Source: Accumulibacter sp031732815
Lineage (GTDB): Bacteria > Pseudomonadota > Gammaproteobacteria > Burkholderiales > Rhodocyclaceae
Assembly (NCBI RefSeq): GCF_031732815.1
Contig: NZ_JAVMKF010000268.1
Coordinates: 22,948 to 86,947 of the forward strand
Direction: 5' to 3'
DNA: 64,000 nt
This document shows, one piece after another, positions 9,013 to 16,991 of this stretch. The notes beneath the pieces were generated by a model that saw nothing but the letters and a program-made list of their open reading frames with translations, did not search any database and was not told where the DNA came from. The position numbers were made by a program, and so were the translations under genes. Position 1 is the stretch's first letter. Each line of letters begins with the position of its first letter.

Positions 9013-9444
9013 ATGCAATACAAGAAAGGCGATCGCGTAAAGCATCCGAAGAAGCCGGATTGGGGCATTGGCCAGGTGCTTGCCGACAGTACCGGCGGAA
9101 CGGTACGAATCTTCTTCACCCATGCCGGCGAGAAAACGATGTCACTGGATTTCGTGCAGCCCGAGAAGCTGTCGGGCGATGTGGCGTCGAGTCCGATCCT
9201 GGACCAGTTGAATCTGACCGCGCAGCCCACCAAGGATGCGAAAGGGAAAGTTCTCTGCACGAATTGCGGCGCGCCGACGCAGTTTGGCGAAACAGCAAAT
9301 CCAAAGCGGTATCAATTGGGTTGGTGCGAGCCCTGTTTTAAGCACAGTCAGCGAACGTTCAAAGACGAAACCACTGGGGAAACGCGCTACATAGACGAAT
9401 TTCGAACGATCGACGGTATCAAGAGCCGCTATGGCCCGCACTGA
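9013..9444 (+). CDS. DUF3553-like domain protein with CxxC zinc motif
   Basis: A 143-residue soluble protein. Residues 1-60 (KKGDRVKHPKKPDWGIGQVL onward) resemble the small SH3-like DUF3553 domain, which is also found fused to helicases and other nucleic-acid enzymes. Residues about 78-108 hold two CxxC pairs (CTNCGAP and CEPCF) spaced like a zinc ribbon. A purine-rich RBS (caaggaga) precedes the ATG. A nucleic-acid or protein adaptor role is plausible but inferred. It sits fifth in the plus-strand run, 33 bp after the membrane-protein gene. Confidence 0.65.
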   Translation: MQYKKGDRVKHPKKPDWGIGQVLADSTGGTVRIFFTHAGEKTMSLDFVQPEKLSGDVASSPILDQLNLTAQPTKDAKGKVLCTNCGAPTQFGETANPKRYQLGWCEPCFKHSQRTFKDETTGETRYIDEFRTIDGIKSRYGPH

Positions 9445-9452
9445 GGAACAGC

Positions 9453-10211
9453 ATGTACGAAATTGAAATGCATGAGATGTCGGAAGCATTCTTCCCCTGC
9501 TGGAAGGCAGCCGGCATCCACTTGAGCAAACAGGCCGATGGCGGGATCCAGTCATGGCTCCGCGCACACCCCTATCCGCCGTTCCTGGAGCATCTGTCGT
9601 TCCGTCTGGGCAATCAGCTGTTCTTCGTGCGCGTCGAGGACGTCGATGGGAAAGTGCGGGGCCCCGGAAACCCGCAGGGGTTCATCACGGCTGCCAGGAT
9701 GGCTAACGGTCGAGCCTGCATCCTGCCGATGAAGAAGAAGCTTTTCGGTGGCGCCTGGGTGGCAGACATGCCGGGATGGGGCTTGCTGGACCCGGATACC
9801 AGAAAGCCGATCGATCCCGTCGCTTTGGTCACGGACCAGAAGATCGAGATGACGCCATGGGAGGTTCACGACATGGCCGTGCAAGTGGTCCGCGACCATC
9901 TGGACAAGCAAGGCTTCGAGTTGATGTCCTGGCAGGGCAATCCGGAGGTGGATCCCTCAATCTGGTTCATCGGTCAGTCCAAACGGCCGGAGTGGGTGGT
10001 AGTGCGTTCCGCAATATTTCCGGCCAATAGCGCCGAGCGCCCGAGCAACTGGCAGGCGATTGCAGCCAGCTGCGCCAAGATGAGCGCGATTGGTCACTTT
10101 GCCTGTGTCGCATTAGCGAGCGTAGACGAGATCTTCGACCCCGGCGCGGAGAAACCTATGCCGTTGTGGCGTGGGCATGGAATGCATGTGCGTTTCACCG
10201 GGCTGGAGTAA
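9453..10211 (+). CDS. Hypothetical protein
   Basis: A 252-residue soluble protein without a family I can name. The N-terminal half has SFRLGNQLFFVRVEDVDG and a glycine/proline-rich stretch (KVRGPGNPQGF). The C-terminal half has the block RPEWVVVRSAIFPAN followed by a helical segment and a final MPLWRGHGMHVRF. No signal peptide or membrane segment is visible. The spacing is 8 bp from the gene before and 3 bp to the gene after, so it belongs to the same transcript. A degraded nuclease-like fold was considered but not supported by any catalytic motif I could find. Confidence 0.65.
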   Translation: MYEIEMHEMSEAFFPCWKAAGIHLSKQADGGIQSWLRAHPYPPFLEHLSFRLGNQLFFVRVEDVDGKVRGPGNPQGFITAARMANGRACILPMKKKLFGGAWVADMPGWGLLDPDTRKPIDPVALVTDQKIEMTPWEVHDMAVQVVRDHLDKQGFELMSWQGNPEVDPSIWFIGQSKRPEWVVVRSAIFPANSAERPSNWQAIAASCAKMSAIGHFACVALASVDEIFDPGAEKPMPLWRGHGMHVRFTGLE

Positions 10212-10214
10212 GGC

Positions 10215-11003
10215 ATGGGCCTCCGGATCGCGCTCGCTGTGCTGATAACTCTGTTCAGTGTGTATGCCGTCTGGATCGAGCCGAACTGGTTAGACGTCAG
10301 TACTCACGACATGCGATCGGACCTCGCAGGGAAAGGCATCCGAGTCGTTCAACTCTCTGATTTGCACATTCAAGACTTCAGTCACCGTGAGGTGGAAGTT
10401 GCCAACCGAGTCAAATCCCTTAAGCCCGATTTGGTAATCCTTTCTGGCGATGTAATTGATAGGCTGGATCGGCTTCCGACTCTTCATTCCTTTCTTGCGG
10501 CTCTGGGCGATACGCCCACCGTTGCTGTTTTGGGTAATTGGGAATACTGGGCTGACGTTGATCTTCATGCGTTACGCGACGAGTACCGACACCACGGGAT
10601 ACGGCTTCTGGTGAATGAGGTGGCTTCTTATCGGGTTCGGCTGCGTACTCTTCACATCGTGGGCATGGATGATTTCACTGCTGGCCAACCAGACGGTGGA
10701 CTCTTGAACGCACCCCTTAAGGGCGGCACAGCGGTGTTAGTGCAGCACTCGCCAGGCTATTTTGAAAAATTGCCGACCAATCTCCGTTCAGGAATATTCA
10801 ACCTGTGCCTTTCCGGGCACACCCATGGTGGTCAGATCACTCTTTTTGGGTTGCCCATATGGAGGCCCCCGGGCAGCGGTCCTTTTGCTTCGGGGTGGTA
10901 TGAGACGACGGCCTGCAAACTCTACGTCTCGAAGGGACTCGGGACGTCACTTCTACCAGTCAGATTTGGGGCGCGTCCAGAGATCGCTGTGTTTGATCTT
11001 TGA
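10215..11003 (+). CDS. Membrane-anchored calcineurin-like metallophosphoesterase
   Basis: A 262-residue YkuE/YaeI-like metallophosphoesterase. The N-terminus (GLRIALAVLITLFSVYAVW) is a signal anchor. The catalytic motifs follow: VVQLSDLHI (DxH), LVILSGDVID (GD), VLGNWEYW in the GNHD/E position, and CLSGHTHGGQITLFG (GHTH). The usual histidine of GNH is tryptophan here, as in some members of this family, so activity may be altered. Relatives hydrolyse phosphodiesters such as UDP-diacylglucosamine or nucleotides; the substrate here is unknown. It begins 3 bp after the gene before it. A helical anchor places the enzyme on the periplasmic side, unless the anchor is read differently. Confidence 0.85.
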   Translation: MGLRIALAVLITLFSVYAVWIEPNWLDVSTHDMRSDLAGKGIRVVQLSDLHIQDFSHREVEVANRVKSLKPDLVILSGDVIDRLDRLPTLHSFLAALGDTPTVAVLGNWEYWADVDLHALRDEYRHHGIRLLVNEVASYRVRLRTLHIVGMDDFTAGQPDGGLLNAPLKGGTAVLVQHSPGYFEKLPTNLRSGIFNLCLSGHTHGGQITLFGLPIWRPPGSGPFASGWYETTACKLYVSKGLGTSLLPVRFGARPEIAVFDL

Positions 11004-11027
11004 TCTGCGATTAAGAAGGGATTAAAT

Positions 11028-12005
11028 ATGACCATGGCCAATATCACCGTCGTCAAGGGCAACATCGTCAGGAAGACCGACTGCGACGGCGTCGTCAATT
11101 CGGCAAATCCGAACCTGCGAGCAGGTAGTGGAGTCTGTGGCGCAATTTACGCAGCAGCAGGGCCCCGTCTCGAACCCTACAGCTCGCAGTTCGCGCCTCT
11201 TCAAATAGGCGAAGCGTTGGCAACACCTGCTTTTGATATGGATTGTCGCTACATCATCCACACCCGAGGCCCCAAGTATTACGAGGATGCCGACCCTCCC
11301 GGTAGCCTCGAGAAAGCCATGCGCAACACCATCGCTTTGGCTGATGAAAATGGCTTAACCCGATTAGCTGTTCCTGCGATTTCGATGGGTGTGTACGGCT
11401 ACCCAGCGGAGGAGGCCATTCCAATCCTGGTGCGTGTTGCATCCCAAATGGCAGGGGTGCTTCAGAACCTACTGGAAATTCGTTTCGTGGTGGTGAGCGA
11501 TGAACTCTTGCACCTGTTCCGTCGGTCGATTGAACAGCATGTCACATCCGCCGATGAATGCACCCCGCAGGCGCTCGTACCCCTGAGAGTTTCAAGAGTT
11601 AAGGAGTCAGAGGTTCGCGACAAGCTGGAGCAGTTTCATATTTTGACTTATGCCGAGGACGGATTCTCACCACTGGATATTCACGCACGACGACTCGGTA
11701 TCGATCGCGAGCTTGTGAAGGCATTTGTGAGTGAAGTCAACGATCGATCCGCAGTTGGCTCGCTTCATCCGAAGGCGCCCGTCAGTGCTGTGCCGCGTGA
11801 ACTGGTCCGCGACCGGCAGGACGTAGATGCGCTGGCTGCAAGCATTGGGGAGCTCCTGCGTGTCAATCGTGAAACGATCAAAGCCAGACGTTTGGCCTTC
11901 GATTTTCGTACGCCGTCGGTACCTGAGTTCACAGTTGCTGCGTTGAATTCTGCGATGCGTGCGCAGGAGTCTGGCTTGGAAGAAATTCTGATATTGGAAA
12001 TGTGA
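11028..12005 (+). CDS. Macro-domain ADP-ribose hydrolase-like protein with C-terminal extension
   Basis: A 325-residue protein. Residues 1-165 form a macro domain of the MacroD-like type: ITVVKGNIVRKTDCDGVVNS, AN at the ribose-contact position, GSGVCGAIY (diphosphate loop) and ISMGVYGYP (second loop). All suggest a functional ADP-ribose pocket that can bind or cleave ADP-ribose or O-acetyl-ADP-ribose. Residues about 175-325 are a separate helical region I do not recognise, containing REL(V)KAFVSEVNDRS and NRETIKARRLAFDF. Together with the ARH protein at 5929 the operon has two ADP-ribose-handling folds. Two ATGs are available (11028 and 11034). Confidence 0.82.
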   Translation: MTMANITVVKGNIVRKTDCDGVVNSANPNLRAGSGVCGAIYAAAGPRLEPYSSQFAPLQIGEALATPAFDMDCRYIIHTRGPKYYEDADPPGSLEKAMRNTIALADENGLTRLAVPAISMGVYGYPAEEAIPILVRVASQMAGVLQNLLEIRFVVVSDELLHLFRRSIEQHVTSADECTPQALVPLRVSRVKESEVRDKLEQFHILTYAEDGFSPLDIHARRLGIDRELVKAFVSEVNDRSAVGSLHPKAPVSAVPRELVRDRQDVDALAASIGELLRVNRETIKARRLAFDFRTPSVPEFTVAALNSAMRAQESGLEEILILEM

Positions 12006-12035
12006 TGTTTGGTATCAATTTGTGGGGAGTAACGG

Positions 12036-12818
12036 ATGGCAAAGCCTGTTGAAATCGGTTCCCGGAGCTTCCGGACCCAGAAAAGCGCTCTTGATCACTA
12101 CAAGGAAATCCTGCATCGGTATCGGGACGGGGAGCGTGTCGCCGACCCGAGCGATCACGCCGACCTCGTGTCGCTCATCGAGCGGTATGACCCGATTCTT
12201 GAAGATGTCGGTGAGCCGGCGAAGGGGTGCGGGCAGATCGGCCACTTCGAGCGGCGCTTGAATACCGGGACGGGCTGGAGCAACTCAGGCTTCTGGGTGG
12301 TGCGCCAAGATGGGACTGCCACGGACTTTTCGTACATTTGGGCCGTCAAAGGCCTTGCGGGGGACCGGTCGAAGGACTTCTATGGTGCGTGCCGTGAGGC
12401 AGTCGCACTCGACCTGGTCCTAGCTAAGAAGGGTGCCTTTGCAGAGTATGGGGATGACCAAGGGCGGGTTGAGTGTGAACTGACCGGCGTGCTGGTCACC
12501 ATCGATGACGCACACCTGGACCACGCTTGGCCGTACTTTTCACACTTGGTGAGTGGCTTTCGGGCTGCCAGGGGCTGGTCCAGAGACATCCCGGATGGTG
12601 TCGTGTCGGCTCCGGCGGATGGCCAGACGACGGCCACGTTCATCGATACCTCGGTGGCCGATGCCTTCCGGGCGTACCACCACGACCAGGCAATCCTCCG
12701 GATACTTTCTCGGACAGCGAACCTGCAGACCGCCAGCCAGGCTCGACGGCCACGAGTCGCGCGTCCCGTCCGTGTTCCGGATCGATACAACGTACCATTA
12801 GATCTCGGACGCAGATGA
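12036..12818 (+). CDS. DUF3223-like domain protein
   Basis: A 260-residue soluble protein. The first 120 residues resemble DUF3223, a small domain of unknown function also found in plant RNA-silencing polymerase subunits: FRTQKSALDHYKEILHRY, then HFERRLNTGTGWSNSGFWVV and a DFSYIWAVKG block. The remaining 140 residues (VECELTGVLVTIDDAHLDHAW; FIDTSVADAFRAYHHDQAIL) are not recognised; the basic C-terminus (RRPRVARPVRVPDRY) may bind nucleic acid. It starts 30 bp after the macro-domain gene and belongs to the same run. The domain call rests on pattern memory only. Confidence 0.55.
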   Translation: MAKPVEIGSRSFRTQKSALDHYKEILHRYRDGERVADPSDHADLVSLIERYDPILEDVGEPAKGCGQIGHFERRLNTGTGWSNSGFWVVRQDGTATDFSYIWAVKGLAGDRSKDFYGACREAVALDLVLAKKGAFAEYGDDQGRVECELTGVLVTIDDAHLDHAWPYFSHLVSGFRAARGWSRDIPDGVVSAPADGQTTATFIDTSVADAFRAYHHDQAILRILSRTANLQTASQARRPRVARPVRVPDRYNVPLDLGRR

Positions 12819-12863
12819 AGGGTCGGAGTTCTATCGCCCAAGAGGCTGAAATCGAGGTCGCAC

Positions 12864-14090
12864 ATGCATAAACCGTTTGGACAAATCCCCTGGCCCAACC
12901 CCGTTGCTGCATCCAACGTTGCTGACGCGGCGCGCCATGTTGAAAGCTCGCTGGATGACGACCCCGATCCCGATGTCCACCCTGGCTCCGATCGGTTCCC
13001 CCGGCCGGGATTAGATATCCCGAGCGCCGATGACTCTCAAGAGGTGGTTGATGAAGTCGACCCCGCGTCTCTACCGGTTAGTCAGGGACAAGACGAGGAA
13101 AGTCATGAAGGCGCTGCCGGCGGAGTCGTCGAGGGGGGCGTCGAGTACTTGGCCTTTTACAAGTCTTTCCGGGATGTCATGAGGGCTCCGGCGCGCAAAC
13201 GGTGGGGCATTTTCTTCATCAAGAAGCGCTGTTTTGCTTTGGCCACCGACATGAGCTTCAGCACCGGGGAGTCATTCGCCGATTGCCTAGACGCCCTGGC
13301 GGCATTTCTGTACACGCACGAGCTGTATCACTACCGGTTCGATGCCCACTGCCTTCAGATGGAAGCAACCGGCGGGTTACCGGTGTACAGGCCATACCGT
13401 AGGCTGGTCGCGAAACGGCCGATCAACGAATGGCATGAGGAGTCGATCGCCAATTTCTACGGCCTGAAAGCGGTTCAGCCGAGCCCCAGATTTCCCTACC
13501 CTCAGCCCGTATACGACTACTTGTGGGACCTGGTGGCTAACAGCCCGGGCGCATACGCCGGAGGCATAGACAAGCAGCAGAGGTCCCGAAAGGAACACAT
13601 GGTTCAGCAGGCCAGCGCAGCGTTTGGGAACGCTGGTCCGACCGTTTGGCAGGATCTGGTCAAGTCGACCATTCGCACCGGAATGGGCCTCTCAAAGCCA
13701 CGCGAATCCACACTGAGCTCCTACTTGCACCTGGACAATTGCCCGGTTTACTGGATCGACTGGGTCAAAGGTGGAAAGAGTGTTTTGGTGCCATACGCGG
13801 CGTCCGTTGCTGAGATCAACAACGATTTCATCAGGCGGTATCTAGCAGGGGTTCAGGACCACCACAGCGATCACAGCTACTACCGGATCGACAACGGGGA
13901 GAAGGTTAAGCTGCCAAATCCGCACCGCGCTGATCTGACCAATCGCGAGTTCCACAACATCATCGGCAAGGCCGGGATGACCAGCCCTCAGTTCTACAAA
14001 GAGAGGGATCGAACGTCTGTTTGGCGAAAAGGTGTCCCTCGCAGCCCGGTGCTGCCGCCGCGTTTTCCATCGAAGGGTGGAGCGAGTTAG
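12864..14090 (+). CDS. Zincin-like protein with HicA-like C-terminal region
   Basis: A 408-residue protein, last in the ten-gene run. Residues 1-90 are acidic and low complexity. A zinc-protease signature follows, FLYTHELYHYRFD (HExxHxxxD, about residues 149-161), with a downstream glutamate-containing helix NEWHEESIANFYG (about 190) that could provide the third ligand. Near the C-terminus (about 328-375) the segment DHSYYRIDNGEKVKLPNP, followed by DLTNREFHNIIGKAGMTSPQ, resembles HicA mRNA-interferase proteins, including the S/H-rich catalytic position and the terminal helix. No signal peptide is present, so it probably acts in the cytoplasm. The protease motif is clear. The HicA resemblance is a by-eye inference, and no HicB-like antitoxin gene is adjacent. 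Confidence 0.6.
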   Translation: MHKPFGQIPWPNPVAASNVADAARHVESSLDDDPDPDVHPGSDRFPRPGLDIPSADDSQEVVDEVDPASLPVSQGQDEESHEGAAGGVVEGGVEYLAFYKSFRDVMRAPARKRWGIFFIKKRCFALATDMSFSTGESFADCLDALAAFLYTHELYHYRFDAHCLQMEATGGLPVYRPYRRLVAKRPINEWHEESIANFYGLKAVQPSPRFPYPQPVYDYLWDLVANSPGAYAGGIDKQQRSRKEHMVQQASAAFGNAGPTVWQDLVKSTIRTGMGLSKPRESTLSSYLHLDNCPVYWIDWVKGGKSVLVPYAASVAEINNDFIRRYLAGVQDHHSDHSYYRIDNGEKVKLPNPHRADLTNREFHNIIGKAGMTSPQFYKERDRTSVWRKGVPRSPVLPPRFPSKGGAS

Positions 14091-14262
14091 AGGCGTTTGG
14101 GTCTAGATGAATGCATGTCGGGGCATGGTGGGAACAGCGCGGGGAACGGAATCCTTACTCCATGTCGCGCGGAATCCCTCCCGCCTTCGCCCTGTGGTGC
14201 AGGCCTGCGGGAGGACCGTCCGCTCCAGTGCTATACTCCACCACCACCATCAATTGGATCGA

Positions 14263-14290
14263 CGCCCAACCCTTCCCGGTTGGGCGTTTT
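14263..14290 (+). terminator. Rho-independent terminator after the ten-gene run
   Basis: A perfect 9-bp stem (CGCCCAACC pairing with GGTTGGGCG) with a 6-base loop is followed by TTTT. It lies 172 bp after the last stop codon of the plus-strand operon and is the first clear terminator there. Confidence 0.7.
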
Positions 14291-14801
14291 CACGTTCGTT
14301 GTTTTCACGTCCAATTTCACGTCCCCACGCGCAACGCGCGGTTCGCGCGCATTCTGCCTGTCCCGGGAAGTGCTGAGAATGGGTGCCCGTGGTGACGGGC
14401 TCTGCCGGTCCCGGTTTCATTCGCCATGTTCAGCCGGCCAGCAGGATGGGCTCGCGGAATCAATTGGCTGCGTGCCATGAAATGAGCGAGTGGCAGACCC
14501 GGCGCGCCATTTCCAATGCAGTTCGGAGAGACAGTCTGCCTGCTCGATCAGGAAGTGGCGGTCGAGCTGCAACACCGTGATCTGTCGGGCCTTGCCGCCA
14601 AAGTGCGCGCGTTGCGCACCCGTCGGCAGGTGACGCAGCTTTCGCCGGTTGCCTGGTTGCCGCTTGTCGTCTGTCGAACAGGCATGCCAGGCGAGGAAGA
14701 TTCACCGCCTGACGATGTAGGGCGACGCGCTCTGCTGCCGTCCGACTTTCAGAACCTCTTCCGTGCTACTTCGGCTTTCCGGGGGCAGGACATTGGGGGC
14801 G

Positions 14802-14828
14802 AAAAAAAACGGGCGCCTGAGCGCCCGT
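14802..14828 (-). terminator. Rho-independent terminator of the porin gene
   Basis: On the minus strand the stem ACGGGCGC/GCGCCCGT with loop TCAG runs into eight T residues. It lies 22 bp after the porin stop codon. Confidence 0.85.
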
Positions 14829-14849
14829 TTCTCTGATTTGCCAATTGGC

Positions 14850-15950
14850 TCAGAAGGTGTGACGGATACCGGCGGTAAACGTGTGGTTCTTGCGGTCGAC
14901 CGCGCCGATGGTGCCGGTCAGGCCAGCCGGAGCGGCGCCAACGGTGTCGTCGCCGTTCTTGGTGTAAACGTAACCGGTGTACAGCGTCGTGCGCTTCGAC
15001 AGGCCGTGCGAGAAGGCCACAGCGGCAGCCTTGGACTTGCCGTTCAACTGGAGGCCCTTGTTGCCTTGGTCGAAGTCAAGTTCGGCGTAGCCCAGGTGAA
15101 TGGCGCTCGACGACATGACCGGGATCACCGCGCCAACCGACCACGTGCTGTTGTCGTTGTTGGTGAAGGTGTTCTTGTCGTTCTGGTCCTGGTAGCTGGC
15201 CATCAGCTTGGCGAACTTGAGGTCGAGCGTGGCGCCGACATACCATTCGTTGATGTCCTTGCCGTTGGCAGCGACGACGTTCTGGCGTACTTGATAGACA
15301 CCGTCGATGTTGAACATGCCGGCCGAGAAGTTGGCGCCGACGCCCCAACGACCGTTGTCGCTGGTGCTGACGAAGCGGTCGTTACCCGCGTTTTCGCCAA
15401 AGCCATAGATCGCCTTGCCGGTGAAGCCGCCCCAGTTCGGGGTGGTGTAGGTCACGGCGTTGTTCCAGCGTGCGTTGCTGTTCGGCGTGATCGTGTTGTT
15501 GCCGGCGGTCGAGGTGGTCAGGAACGATTGCGGAGCAAATGCGGCGCCGCCGAAGGCGTCGTTTCTCGCGGTGGCGTCATAGCCGGGAGCATACTGACGG
15601 CCGAGGGCGACCGTACCCAGCGCGTTGCTGGACAGACCGACGAACTGCTGGCGGGCCAGCGCGGTGCCGACGCCCGCGTTGCTGTCGATGCTCAGGCCGT
15701 ATTCAAGCTGGAAGATGGCTTTCAGGCCGTTACCCAGCGCTTCTTCACCCTTGAAACCGAGACGCGAACCGCTCAGCAGGCCGGATTCGATGCCGCTGAA
15801 CTTGTTGGTGCCACCGCCGACGACATTGGCCTTGCCCCAGCTATAGACATAGCCCGCGTCGGCAATGCCATACATCGTGACATTGGTCTGAGCAAAAGCA
15901 GCGCCGGAAGCTACGCTGGCGACTGCCAGTGCGATGAGTTTCTTTTGCAT
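14850..15950 (-). CDS. General porin, betaproteobacterial type
   Basis: A 366-residue trimeric outer-membrane porin for passive diffusion of small, often anionic solutes. It has a cleavable signal peptide (MQKKLIALAVASVASGAAFA) and then a first strand QTNVTMYGIADAGYVYSWGK typical of beta proteobacterial Omp32-like porins. Further family blocks are SRLGFKGEEALGNGLKAIFQ, LARQQFVGLSS and a C-terminal strand ending in the phenylalanine (GIRHTF) recognised by the BAM machinery. The start has a good RBS (gaggag) 8 bp upstream. It is monocistronic, ends with its own terminator, and has a 182-bp upstream spacer to trpC. Confidence 0.92.
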   Translation of the reverse strand: MQKKLIALAVASVASGAAFAQTNVTMYGIADAGYVYSWGKANVVGGGTNKFSGIESGLLSGSRLGFKGEEALGNGLKAIFQLEYGLSIDSNAGVGTALARQQFVGLSSNALGTVALGRQYAPGYDATARNDAFGGAAFAPQSFLTTSTAGNNTITPNSNARWNNAVTYTTPNWGGFTGKAIYGFGENAGNDRFVSTSDNGRWGVGANFSAGMFNIDGVYQVRQNVVAANGKDINEWYVGATLDLKFAKLMASYQDQNDKNTFTNNDNSTWSVGAVIPVMSSSAIHLGYAELDFDQGNKGLQLNGKSKAAAVAFSHGLSKRTTLYTGYVYTKNGDDTVGAAPAGLTGTIGAVDRKNHTFTAGIRHTF

Positions 15951-16132
15951 TGTGAATCTCCTCTAGGTTTGAGATCGATGAAGCCACCTGCCGCTCCACC
16001 AAACTGGACCTCTCGAAAAGACGAGAAGTTGGGCGGATTCTGGCAAAGGCGCCAGATTGCAGCAAGTTCCCTGATCGCTTTCGCTGGTGGTGGCGCAGCG
16101 ATTGTTGGTTTTCTGCAACAGGCCCGTCGAAC

Positions 16133-16921
16133 TCAGGCGAAGAGTTCCGCCAGGGCTTTGCCGGGCTCGTCGGCGCGCATGAAGGCCTCGCCGACGAGAA
16201 AGGCGTTGACCCCATGGCCGCGCAGCAAGCTGACGTCGGCGGCGGCAAGGATGCCGCTTTCGGCGACGACGATCCGCTCGGCCGGAACGTCGACCGAGAG
16301 CGCGAGCGTCGTCTGCAGGCTGACCTCGAAGCTGCGCAGGTTGCGGTTGTTGATGCCGATCAGCGGTGTCGCCAGGGCGAGAGCGAGCTCGAGTTCGCTC
16401 CGGTCATGCACCTCAACGAGTACCGACATGCCGTAGGCCTCGGCAATCTGCTCGAAATGGCGCATCGTCGGCAGGTCGAGTGCGGCGACGATGAGCAGAA
16501 TGGCGTCGGCGCCCATCGCGCGCGCTTCGTGGACCTGATACTCGTCGATGAGAAAGTCCTTGCGCAGCACGGGCAGCGTGCAAGCGGCCCGGGCGAGCTG
16601 CAGCGCTGCTGGCGAACCCTGGAAGAACTGCCTGTCGGTGAGCACGGAGAGGCACGCGGCGCCGTGCTCCTGGTAGTCGGCAGCGATCGCCGCCGGTTGG
16701 AAATCGGCACGCAGGATTCCCTTCGACGGGCTGGCCCGCTTGATTTCGGCGATCACCGCCGGCTGGCCGGCGGCGATCCGTCGGCGCAAGGCGCCGGCGA
16801 AATCACGCGGCCGGTCCTGTGCTTGCGCCGCGGCACACACCTCGGCGAGGCTGATCGTGGCGACGCTGGCGGCCAGCTCGTCGCGTTTGACGGCAAGAAT
16901 ACGTTGCAGGATGTCGCTCAT
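16133..16921 (-). CDS. trpC: Indole-3-glycerol phosphate synthase
   Basis: A 262-residue TIM-barrel enzyme that cyclises carboxyphenylaminodeoxyribulose phosphate to indole-3-glycerol phosphate in tryptophan synthesis. Diagnostic motifs are VIAEIKRASPSKG (catalytic Lys), LSVLTDRQFFQGS, LPVLRKDFLIDEYQ (second catalytic Lys), GINNRNLRSFEV and VVAESGI. The start at MSDILQRILAVKRDE (16921) fits the family; a longer open frame upstream to 17050 lacks family similarity. It lies 70 bp after trpD on the same strand. The length is normal and all active-site residues are present. Confidence 0.95.
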   Translation of the reverse strand: MSDILQRILAVKRDELAASVATISLAEVCAAAQAQDRPRDFAGALRRRIAAGQPAVIAEIKRASPSKGILRADFQPAAIAADYQEHGAACLSVLTDRQFFQGSPAALQLARAACTLPVLRKDFLIDEYQVHEARAMGADAILLIVAALDLPTMRHFEQIAEAYGMSVLVEVHDRSELELALALATPLIGINNRNLRSFEVSLQTTLALSVDVPAERIVVAESGILAAADVSLLRGHGVNAFLVGEAFMRADEPGKALAELFA

Positions 16922-16991
16922 GGGTGACTCGCGGCTCGGCGGCCGGCAGCCGCACGGGTGTGCTCGGGGTGGGTTGCCTGGTACGCCTGGT

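Larger units (their letters stand above)
14091..14849. other. 759-bp intergenic stretch, island edge
   Basis: No convincing gene. It holds a plus-strand terminator (14263-14290), three closely spaced TTTCACGT elements (14288-14320) just after it, and at 14470-14525 a short segment resembling 53805-53865 in reverse. GC content and style change here from the accessory operon to core genes. A short TATACTCCACCACCACCA stretch (14232-14249) could be the end of an RNA gene used as an integration site, but no RNA body precedes it. Confidence 0.5.

Noticed and set aside
14222..14262. A tRNA or tmRNA gene ending in CCA before the terminator
   Set aside because: No acceptor, T-arm or other RNA structure precedes the CCA-like stretch; only noted as a possible att remnant.
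14111..14836. Several small open frames between the zincin and porin genes
   Set aside because: They overlap a terminator, have no RBS and no recognisable family.
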